Shown: piece after piece, positions 33,123 to 42,073 of the stretch
Numbering within the stretch: position 1 is the first letter of the stretch
Layout: each line of letters begins with the position of its first letter
Assembly (NCBI GenBank): GCA_018894105.1
Contig: CM032129.1
Span: 18,106,968 to 18,170,967, forward strand
Length of the DNA stretch: 64,000 nucleotides
Direction: 5' to 3'
Source: Jacaranda mimosifolia
Taxonomy: Eukaryota; Streptophyta; Magnoliopsida; Lamiales; Bignoniaceae
Translations under genes and position numbers: made by a program
The notes under the pieces: generated by a model
Database searches by the model: none
The model's input: only the letters and a program-made list of their open reading frames with translations
Told to the model about the DNA's origin: nothing

Positions 33123-33768
33123 TCTCTGTCCCCATCGAGAAATAGAACTGACTAATCATAAGTCAAAGGGTTGAGATTGGCATTTAGATACAACTGATAT
33201 TACCTTCGATACGCCTTTCAAGGTGGCAACCTCAATAGTCATCTTTGGTGTATAAGGGCTTCGAAGCCAACATGAAAGCTAGAAATATCGCTAGAAAACT
33301 AGCCATATAGAGTTGGGTAAGTGGTGGCAACGAAAAGGCTTTAAAGCCTGTTTGGCAGTGAATGGGGTAGGATAAAATGAAAAAGAATAGTATTTGAATC
33401 AGGGCAGGCTAAGAGGGCCCTATGTAGTCTTTCTTTTCATGGGTGGTAGGCAGAGAATTACAATCTCATAATTAAACAAAAACTAACTTATTTGAAATTA
33501 GAAAATAATATTATAATTAATTGCACAAAAATAACTTTAATGATATTATTCATTATAAAAAAATTATTTAAAGAACAAATAATTAAGCTTTTTTACAATT
33601 AAAGAAAGATATCACAGCAGAAAAGAAGCTTTCTCCCTAAATTGCCTTCTTACACTTATCTATCTTCTCCTTTGTGCTTTTTGGTAAGGTTTTTCTCCAT
33701 ATTATCTCTATTTTTGGGGGGAAAAAAAGAGAAAATAGAACCCTAGAAAACTTATCCCTCCCTCAAAC

Positions 33769-33840
33769 ATGAAAAAACTTATGAAAATATTGAAGAAATT
33801 GAAATTCAGTTGCTCAAAGAGTAGACGGTCACCGCAGTAA
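33769..33840 (+). CDS. Candidate small basic ORF (23 aa), possible first exon
   Basis: ATG at 33769 has A at -3. It is preceded by a CT-rich stretch with CCCTAGAAAAC and TTATCCCTCCCTC, resembling a plant 5' UTR. The peptide starts MKKLMKILKKLKF and ends SRRSPQ: strongly basic, amphipathic and without acidic residues. The stop overlaps a possible 5' splice site (A|GTAAAAG), so the ORF could be the start of a longer spliced gene; an open stretch WLTIEDVETGLPKGFRIHIE follows near 33895-33955. I recognise no family. Such a short ORF can arise by chance. Confidence 0.2.
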   Translation: MKKLMKILKKLKFSCSKSRRSPQ

Positions 33841-34682
33841 AAGTGAACCCACCAAGTGCGAAGCAACTTTTTGAAAAAAAAAAAAAAATTGGCTTACCAT
33901 AGAAGATGTAGAAACCGGTCTTCCTAAAGGTTTTAGGATACATATTGAAGGTTTGTTTCTTATTTTCGTTTTTTTATCAATTGGATTTAGGGTTTTGTTT
34001 ATACTTTGGATGTTTGTGTCTTTTTTAGGGATTGTGTGAAACTTGGGCCATTTGAGACATTTGTGGGGAGAAATAGAAGAAAATCACGTTTTGTTGGGCA
34101 TAGATTAAAAGTTCAAGTTTGAATAATTTTGGGGAGGTATGTTTTAAAACTCCTGCCATATGAGTTATTCTATTTTTATGATTTTTTATTTGGGATTACT
34201 ATGTTGATTTTTATTTTGTTTTAATATAATAGTTTTTAAAAAACAATGGGAAGAGTATTGTCAGTTTGGTTCGGATAATTGTGCTCATTTGCATTTAGTT
34301 GGTTGATTTCTCAATGTTAAACTGTAAGATCTGCTTTTCTTATCTTTTCTTTTTTTGTTGTGATGTCCAGGACAGTGGTGAAATAAAGAAGAATATCCTC
34401 AAACATATGATTACTACATAATTTCAATCACCATTGAATAGCTTGTAGCCTCGTAGCCTTGTATGTGAATAGTCAATCTGCTTTATGGATGAAATGGGCA
34501 ATCCCAAAATCCCCTCTAGGTTACATGATTGGCTCTCTTGGTGCTCCTTGTGAACCTTTATTTTGCCAAAAAAAATAAAATAAATAAGGTTAGTTTTTGC
34601 AATTAATAAAATAAGAAAAATGGGATAACTAAAAACTTAGATTGAGAAATCAGATAAGTTTTATTCTCGATGGCATGGATGG

Positions 34683-34701
34683 TATATATATATATATATA
34701 A
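34683..34701. repeat. TA microsatellite
   Basis: An uninterrupted run of TA dinucleotides. Confidence 0.9.
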
Positions 34702-35783
34702 ACAACTTTTAAAGTTGTATCTGTATGACTAAGTATAATGTATTTACTCGGACATTTTCGAGTGATTTAAATACTAGAAAATAATTAATTTTATTTTTGA
34801 GAAACAGATTTTTTTAACAGAAACATTAATTAGTTTTAGAGTTTGGACCTTCTATTTGTGCTCTGCATTATAAATTTACTTCAAATATATAAATATTTCT
34901 TGAATACACTTAAGTTTGTACCATGTACAATTGATGGGTATGTTTAAAATTGATATGGTAGATAAAATGTGAAATTACCATCTTTATAACTGGTTCTAAG
35001 ATGCATAATTCATTTGAATTTTACTATGATTTCGCTAATATGTTCTATATCAGTAGCCATTTCCTGGTCCTCTCAATTCAAAAAAAAATTTTACTTCCTT
35101 TCTATGAATTGTATAGCTAGTATTCTCTTCTCGAAAAGTATTCATTTTGGTCAATTAGTTGGGCTCCATGGGCTTGAGGTTGGACATGGACCATGGAGAT
35201 TGGGTACTCTTCAATTAATAAGATTAATTGAATTGAGTCATTAGTTTAAAAGAGTTTAAACTAATGTGAATATTTGTTATTCAACAAATCACAAGAGTTG
35301 TGAGCCCATGTCCAATGAATGGTAAAATCTAATGGGTCACATATAAAAGCCAATTGGAAATCCTACAAGATGAAGAGGAATTTTCTAAGAGTTAGAAAAT
35401 TTCCACAATGACCGACTTTTTGAGGTGGATGGATTGAAACAATTTTTGGTCATGTTGGCTTGATCAATTTAATTGTTAAATTGATCTAAATAATTTAAGG
35501 AGCTAAATTAGACCAATTAAATTAAGGGGTTAAATTAATTGGTGCCACATGACTATCAATTGGTCAAGCTAGCTTAAAGAGTTAAGCTAATTGATTTAAA
35601 AGTTAAGTCAAAGGTTAATTAATTAAATTAAATTACTTAATTTAATTAAAATGAAGAATCAATTTTGGAAGAAAAATCCAAATGAAATGTTCATTTGGTG
35701 TGAATTAAAATTTATTTGGATGACATTTCATTAGATGAAATGAAGATTTCAAATAAAATTCAAATTCACATTTAATTCACATG

Positions 35784-35857
35784 CAACTTGCTTGCAACTT
35801 GGCAAGCAAGTTGGCGCCATCTATGAGGGAGGTGTGATGCCACCTAAGCATCACACC
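35784..35857 (+). repeat. Two inverted repeats upstream of the Copia-B LTR TATA box
   Basis: The first hairpin has perfect 12-bp arms CAACTTGCTTGC (35784-35795) and GCAAGCAAGTTG (35802-35813) with a 6-nt loop. The second has perfect 10-bp arms GGTGTGATGC (35831-35840) and GCATCACACC (35848-35857) with a 7-nt loop; its stem extends outward with GGGA/TCCC and a bulge. Sister LTRs keep one or both in varying states. Confidence 0.85.
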
Positions 35858-35868
35858 TTCCCTCCACC

Positions 35869-35876
35869 TATATATA
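35869..35876 (+). promoter_or_regulatory. TATA box of Copia-B 5' LTR
   Basis: TATATATA followed by GATATAGAGGG, 12 nt downstream of the second inverted repeat. Confidence 0.6.
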
Positions 35877-36504
35877 GATATAGAGGGTGGTGGCCGGCCA
35901 AGCATGTGATTTACACAAGCATTTTAGATCTAATTGTTAGATTCTTTCTTTCCTTCTAATTTCCCATGTGTTGCATCATGTGTTGAAGCTACACATTTTC
36001 TTCATTACCTACCTCCAAATTTCAGCCAAGCCACTTCATACCTTCATCTCTTCCTTATTTTCCAGCTAACACGAAAGAGATTTGAATTGTCCATTGGTGT
36101 GTAGATCTTATCATTAGAGGCAAAACAATTGGATTGCTAGCCTTTTGGAGATCCTCTATTTGGGCAGTAAATTGGAGCTATTTCAGGAGGCAATTCGGAT
36201 TTTCTGATTTTGCTGATTTTTCTACTGTAGATTCATCAATGTGTTAGCTATCTCCTCTCCAAATTTTAGCCAATTCCAATGAGATTTGGTTGGGAAAAAG
36301 TTGTCCACAATCTACTGCACCATGGGAGACTGCATTGAAGGAGTTCAAGCTAGTTTTCATCACTTTAGTTGGATTTTGCTTTTAATGTAATTTTCTAACC
36401 TAAATCCACTTTAATGGTGTGAATTAGATCCTTGGGGAGGTGTGATCAAGTTTGATTTCAGTTTTTAAGTGTTTTATGATTGGATCCTTGGCTCACACCA
36501 TTCA

Positions 36505-38285
36505 TGCTTTAATTTGAATTTTTGAATGATTGATTCAAGTGTTAATTCATATGTTAAGCATGTATTAATTCATAGTTGCTAACGTTGAATGTTGATTTAG
36601 CATTAGTTGATGTTATGTGTTGATATAGCATGTTATTATGGCATTAAAGTGTTTTGGTCATTTTTGGATCCAATTTGATTGGAGTTTATTGGAGATATTA
36701 AGAGAATGTTGATTTTCACTTAAACTTGATTTTTGAAGCATGTTTGAGCACTTGAAATTCCATCTTTAAAAGGTGTTTTTGATCTAGAATTTGATCTATA
36801 TTGTGGGATTTGATGTTTAGGATGTGTTCTAAAATTTTGGGTGGACAAAAATTGAACCAAAATCGCATTGACTCGGTGTTAACCACAAAACAGGGTTGTT
36901 CCGGGCTCGCCTACCAAACGGCCATGCACCCAGCACGACCTTGATTTTGTGTTCTTTTTGTGACCAAAAGTGTATTGAATCATACTACTTAGATGCACAA
37001 GTGTTGTGAAAGTTTTCAAAATTATGCTTGATATTTTTTTTTTGCTTTTAGAAACTTGTTCAAGTTAATCTCCAATTTTGTGCAAAAATAAGATTTATAA
37101 ATGTTATGCTTATTTTGCTTGACCAATTAATTGTTTATGAGATAACCATTTAATTGTTGGAATTGAATGTCAATTTTTGATTTATTTGTTATTCATTTAA
37201 CTGTTGAATGGATGATGAATGAATGAGGATGATCATGAGCCTTAAATATTGATTTTATTTGTTTTAAGTTGTTGAAAAGGGTTGTACTAAATTGGGCTTG
37301 CATGTCTCTTAATTTCTATCTTGTAAATGTTATGAGAATAAAATCACTAGGATCTAGGATTTATTTCTCTTGTAAATGTTGCAAGGAGCAAGGAAGATAA
37401 TTGGAGGCATGAAGACCCATGAATGTATGGGATACACTCATGTAATAGCTAGATTTAATCAACCCACTTAAAATCAACTAAGTGGTGCACCTATGGCTCT
37501 AAGTGCACCACTTAGTTAAGGCTCATGGTCATCCTACCATAGGAGCATGCTAGGTACATTTACTTATTTATGCTTTCCACATCCTACTGATATATGAGAT
37601 GCATGGTTAGAATATAGAAAACCTAAATGAGAAGATAAAATTGGTGAGATTTAGCAAGCAAGAAAATCCCTCCACTTAGAAAGTCTAAGTTTTTTCAAAT
37701 ATTAAGTCAAAATGGATACAAATTAAAAGGAGTTTTAATTAATCCATGACTTCTACCAATAGTGTGTGGCATGACGATGCTAACACATTTGTGTGATGTC
37801 TCACGAGTCGTGGGTCACACTTATGGTGGAAAGCTATGACCATATACTAGCATATGACGTACCTTTAATTTGATGCTTCCCATGCATAGGCACACGAGTT
37901 GTGGGATGACATGGAGCAATCTCGAATCAAAGTTTGATTGGCAGGTCCAACTTAACACCTAGTAGTGTAGATGTCGCACAAGTCCTAGGTCTACATGAAA
38001 AGTGAGGCAAAATATATCAAAGGTTACATAGAGATGCAATTAGCAAAAGTTGCTTACATTTTGATTGTTTGTGCATGTCTCATGAGTAGTGGGTCCACTA
38101 CAAGTCCTCGGGGCCTTGATTCTCACTAGGAAATGTGATTTCCTAAATTCTTCTAGGAGGTGAAGAATTTGATAAAATAGTCAGAGAAAAACATGCTTGA
38201 AAGACCATAAACATGTTTTCCAATATCAATATTCAATCGCATGCTTATATTCTCTTTTTTGACTTTGATGATCAGTGAAATCACA
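36505..38285 (+). other. Copia-B untranslated leader
   Basis: About 1.8 kb of non-coding sequence aligns with the leaders of Copia-A (minus, 5694-7377 plus 3171-3440) and Copia-D. It contains a short variable GC-rich block (about 36880-36945) and four spaced copies of a CACGAGTCGTGGGTC-like motif (near 37800, 37891, 37976 and 38080). The region near 38060-38110 is the uninterrupted version of the solo-LTR insertion site seen in Copia-A. Confidence 0.75.
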
Positions 38286-39069
38286 AGAATGAAAAAAAAT
38301 CCACTCAACATTATTTTGGAAACCAATAAACAAATGGGGCCTAATTTTCAACTTCCATATTTGACTAAACCTAGAAATCGTTCTAAATTCTGACAAAGGG
38401 ATAAATGTCCTATATCACATTACACCTAATCCCATGGGGATTAATATAAATCAAGAGACATGTGAAATGTTCACATATTGGGTTAAGGATCATCCTATCC
38501 CATAATCTCATGATGGCATCTACGAACTTCAAAAATCTCAAGGACACATGATAGTACCTTGGTCAAGTTTACAAGAGTTGTAAAGCAAACAAGGTATGAG
38601 AAGTTCATATTGTCAAAGGAGATTTTTCAGGCTAGGATGAATATGAAACCATGTGTCATCAACTACAGTCTAAAGATGATTAGGCTTAGAGAAGCTTTTC
38701 AACTTGGACGTAGTAATGGACAATGATCTCTATGAGGATTTGATTCTCACATCCTTACCGAGTTTTGTTGATTAAAGTATTGATCTAGATGGATAAAATC
38801 ATGACAAAGGCATACTACTAATGCTTGCTTCCTCCTCCAAGTCTATAGGCCCTAGGGGTGCTAGAGAGGAAGGTAAGAGGAAAAAAAGTTCTTTCTTTAA
38901 GGGAAAGCAACCATTAAAGGTATATAGAGAAGTCAAGAAGATTATAGAGGATATAGTCGATATTACTTGTTTCTACTATGGTAAGAAAGGCCATTGGAAA
39001 AGGAATTGCAAAGCTTACCTTGCAACCCTTGAGAAGCGTATGTACTTTATTGAAGTGCATTTAGGATAA
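38286..39069 (+). pseudogene. Copia-B gag with zinc knuckle
   Basis: Degenerate frames from about 38300 match the gag start and middle regions of Copia-A. A clear 82-codon open frame (38821-39069) then gives a lysine/serine-rich linker and CFYYGKKGHWKRNC. This is a C-X2-C-X4-H-X4-C knuckle whose second cysteine is changed to tyrosine. It ends KAYLATLEKRMYFIEVHLG, the junction to protease, as in Copia-A. Confidence 0.82.
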
Positions 39070-39420
39070 ATTATTCCTCATGGATATATGATATCGCATG
39101 TGGTTCTTATCTTTGTGATTTGTTACAAATAATACAAAGAAGAATAAAACTAAGTGACAAGGATATGATCCACCGCCTTAGCAAAGAAGCAAGAGTTGCA
39201 GCCAAAGCTGAAGGCATATTATAAGTTAGACTTAGGGAACTCCATACTTGTATTAAACCCTTGTTATTATGTACTATATATTGTTGATAACATTATTTCA
39301 TTTCCCATTTTGGATAGCAAAGGATTTGATACTTCTACATCAAATAGAAGATTGAAGGCATTAAAGAATGGGTTCTTTAGTTGCTTATGGTACACTTAAT
39401 AAAGAATTATACATTTTTTA
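39070..39420 (+). pseudogene. Copia-B aspartic protease
   Basis: In the frame after the gag stop, YSSWIYDIACGSYLCDLL replaces the family's active-site D-T-G context: the aspartate is kept (YDIA) but T-G became I-A. It is followed by LSDKDMI and a 67-codon frame (39196-39399) with LDLGNSILVLNPCYYVLYIVDNIISFPILD, the protease C-terminal region. Several frameshifts interrupt it. Confidence 0.75.
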
Positions 39421-40345
39421 GATTCTCAAACATCACTGATGCACATTCAATCAAGTAAAAGAAAATTAGATAACCAAGAAGATGCCATCTTCTGGCATGC
39501 AAGACTTGGACATATTTCTAAAAATAGGATGAACAAGTTAAAAGCTCTTAAAGTACTAAATGTTAGTGGCATTGAGGACCTTCCTACTTGTGAGTCTTAT
39601 TTAAAGGAAAAAATGACCAAGGCTCCTTTTATAAGACAAACAGAGCTAACCACAAGTCCTTTAGATTTTATCCATATGGATATTTGTGGCCCACTAAGAG
39701 TTATTACGAGAGGAGGTTATTCTTATTTCATCACATCACTGATTATCATACTTAGTTCAAACATGTGTATCCTATGAAGTACAAGTTCGAAGCCTTTGAA
39801 AAGTTCAAATAGTATAGGAATGAAGTAGAAAAGTAAAAGGGACTAAGTATTAAAGCTCTTCACTTGGATAGAGGGGGAGAATATTTAGTACTTAATTCTT
39901 GAATTATCTAAAGGAGAATGGGACTCTCTCTTAATGGATTCCGCCTGGCACACCCCAAGATAATGGAGTAGTCGAGAGGAAAAACCATACCTTGTTGAAC
40001 ATGGCACATTCCATAATGAGCTTTTTCGATATGCCTATATCCTTTTGGGGATACGCCTTAAAAATTATGGCAAGGCTATTAGATGTAGTACCCTCAAAGT
40101 CGGTGCCAAAAACCCACATGAGATGTGGTATGGCAAAGCACCCTCTAACTTTTATTTAAAAGTTTGGGGGTCTCCCGCTTACATTAGATGACTAGTGGGA
40201 GGCAAGTTGGATAGTAGATCCACCTTGTGCAAGTTTGTGGGATACCCAAGAGAGTCTATGGGTTATTACTTTTATGATCCCTCGGAACAAAAGGTGTTTG
40301 CTTTTAGGAACGCCCATTTTTTGGAAAAAAAAATTCTATTGGATA
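39421..40345 (+). pseudogene. Copia-B integrase
   Basis: The zinc-binding region at 39439-39600 reads FWHARLGHISKNRMNKL with LPTCESYLK (second Cys lost). The core at 39660-39750 reads FIHMDICGPLRV..GGYSYFITS, which keeps the first catalytic Asp (MDICGP). The remainder (39780-40190) is broken but shows LDRGGEY-like, NGVVERKNHTLLN-like and PHEMWYGKAPSN-like blocks in shifting frames. The C-terminal part at 40195-40345 reads GGKLDSRSTLCKFVGYPRESMGYYFYDP and FLEKK. Confidence 0.82.
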
Positions 40346-41813
40346 GAAATCGCGTTGTTGTTGAACTTAATGAAGTTCAAGATGATCATCAAATCCCACA
40401 AGCGGTGGAAACAAGTGAACATCAAGAGCCTTATACACAACCTCTAAGAAGGTCGGACCGAATCAAGAAGCAACCCGAAAGATTCAGATTCCTTCATGAG
40501 ATGAGCCAATTGGATAGCAATCCGAAGACCTATGAGGAAACTATGTTGGACATAAACTCGGGGACATTGGCTTGACGCCATGAAGTCCGAAATGGACTCC
40601 ATGTACTCCAATAAAGTATGGACTTTGGTAGTCCACTGGAGGGAATCGTTCTCGTTGGTTGCAAATAGATCTATAAGCGAAGGCTAGGGGTCGATGGAGA
40701 GGTTATGACATTTAAGACGCGACTAGTGGCAAAAGGTTATACTCAAAGACCTAGTATCCATTTTGAGAAAACCTTTTCAATGGTCGCAATGCCTAAGTCT
40801 CTTCAAATTTTACTTGCCATAGCTGCATATTATGACTATGAGATATGGTAAATGGATGTGAAAACTGCTTTCCACAATGGAAACATTGAAAACGAAATCC
40901 ATATGGAGCAACCACAAAGTTTTACATCCAAAAGGAGTGAGCAAAAAGTTTACAAACTCGAGAGATCTATTTATGGACTTAAGCAAGCCTCCAGAAGTTG
41001 GAACATGTGTTTTGATAATACAGTTAAATTGCTTAGCTTTGTCAAAAATGTGTATAAACCATGTGTGTACAAAACGGCTAGTATGAGTAGTATACAGTTT
41101 ATTGTGCTTTATGTCGATGATATTCTTCTCATTAGGAATGAGAGAGAAATGTTAGAGTGTACTAAAGCATGATTATCTACTCAATTCTCCATGAATGATT
41201 TAGGAGAAGCATCTACATATTAGGAATACGTATCTATAGAGATAGATCGATGAGGATATTTAGGCTTTTTCAAACACCATACATTAACAAGATACTAAAG
41301 AGGTTTAGTATGGAAAAATCCAAGAGGAGATTTCCCCCGATGGGACACGATCTTCGTCTCTCCAAGTCTATGGCCCCTAAGACTGAGACTAGAGATATAG
41401 AATGTCCCACATACCTTATGCATTTGTATGTCGTTCAATGTACAAGGCCGGATGTTGAACACACTCTAAGTGTTACAAGCTGCTTTCAATTCGACCTTGG
41501 TGAATATCATTGGATGGCCATTAAAGCAATCATTAAGTACTTGAGAAGAACTAAGGATTTGTTTTTGGTATACGGCAATGAAAAATTAAAACTCGAAGGG
41601 TTTTCAGATTCTAGTTTCCAATCCGATATAGATGACCTAAAATCTACTTCTGGATTTATATTTTGCCTCAATGGTAGCACAATGAGTTGGAAGGGTTCCA
41701 AACAAGACGCTATGGTCGATTCAACCATAGAGCTGGAATACATTGTGGTTTTGGAAATCGCAAAACTAGGTGTTTGGATAAAAGTTCATCCAAGAGTTGG
41801 ATGTAGTGCTTAG
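40346..41813 (+). pseudogene. Copia-B reverse transcriptase and RNase H
   Basis: The RT N-terminus covers 40380-40850, with a frame break near 40575. The palm region at 40852-41172 includes MDVKTAFHNGNIENEIHMEQP, YGLKQASRSW and an intact catalytic box YVDDILLI near 41109-41130. The 187-codon frame 41250-41813 covers the RT tail (INKILKRFSMEKSKRRFPPM), the RPDVEHTLSV connection and RNase H with LEGFSDSSFQSD, TSGFIFCLNG and a degraded VDSTIELEY. A stop after position 41172 and a lost GAASYILG-type segment separate the two open parts. This is the best-preserved RT of the family here. Confidence 0.87.
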
Positions 41814-42073
41814 CGTGCATGAGCCTATGGTTGTCTTCTGAAGACAACTTTGGAATTGAGCCAAGATCTCATCAATGATCCAAACATTGATAAATGCATT
41901 ATCATTTGATATATTATATCAATTGATAGAGGCAACATATGAGTGGAAATAATTGTCTCATAAGAGAATATAGCAAAACCACTGTCTTAACCCCTGCAAA
42001 AGGTCTTCAAAAGACATCTTGAAAAGATGGGCCTTAAGACTATAGGGAATTAGCTTTAGGACAAGTGGAAGAT
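41814..42073 (+). other. Copia-B 3' untranslated region with polypurine tract
   Basis: A short tail after RNase H ends in the purine-rich AGGACAAGTGGAAGA directly before the LTR start TGTTGGAATAG at 42074, the expected plus-strand primer tract. Confidence 0.75.

Larger units (their letters stand above)
32337..33176 (-). other. Nuclear insert of plastid DNA (NUPT): trnV-GAC to rrn16 5' part
   Basis: This roughly 840-bp block is far less A/T-rich than its surroundings and matches, on the minus strand, the plastid segment running trnV-GAC, spacer, then the first third of rrn16. Gene order and spacing are as in angiosperm plastid DNA. There are many C-to-T/G-to-A differences from the conserved plastid sequence, many at former CG sites, as expected for methylated nuclear DNA. 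One internal deletion removes about 55 bases of rrn16. I cannot exclude passage through mitochondrial DNA first. Confidence 0.92.
33177..35129. other. Unassigned sequence between plastid insert and Copia-B
   Basis: No transposon domain was recognised. It holds a signal-peptide-like 24-codon ORF (33306-33232, minus), a GCCTGTTTGGCAGTG motif at 33345 of the type often seen at MITE ends (no partner found), a pyrimidine-rich stretch followed by a short basic ORF (33769-33840, plus), an A-run near 33875-33888, several GTAAG/TTTTTGTTGTGATGTCCAG-like intron signals up to 34371, and a TA dinucleotide run at about 34683-34701. It could include a decayed host gene's 5' end. Confidence 0.4.
35130..36504 (+). 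repeat. 5'-truncated 5' LTR of Copia-B
   Basis: Homology to the full LTRs begins abruptly around 35130 (CTCGAAAAGTATTCATTTTGG). It ends at 36501-36504 (TTCA), where the leader resumes at TGCTTTAATTTG. In Copia-D the same region has the LTR end, two bases and the primer site in between. A deletion between two TTCA copies therefore removed the primer site. Confidence 0.88.
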
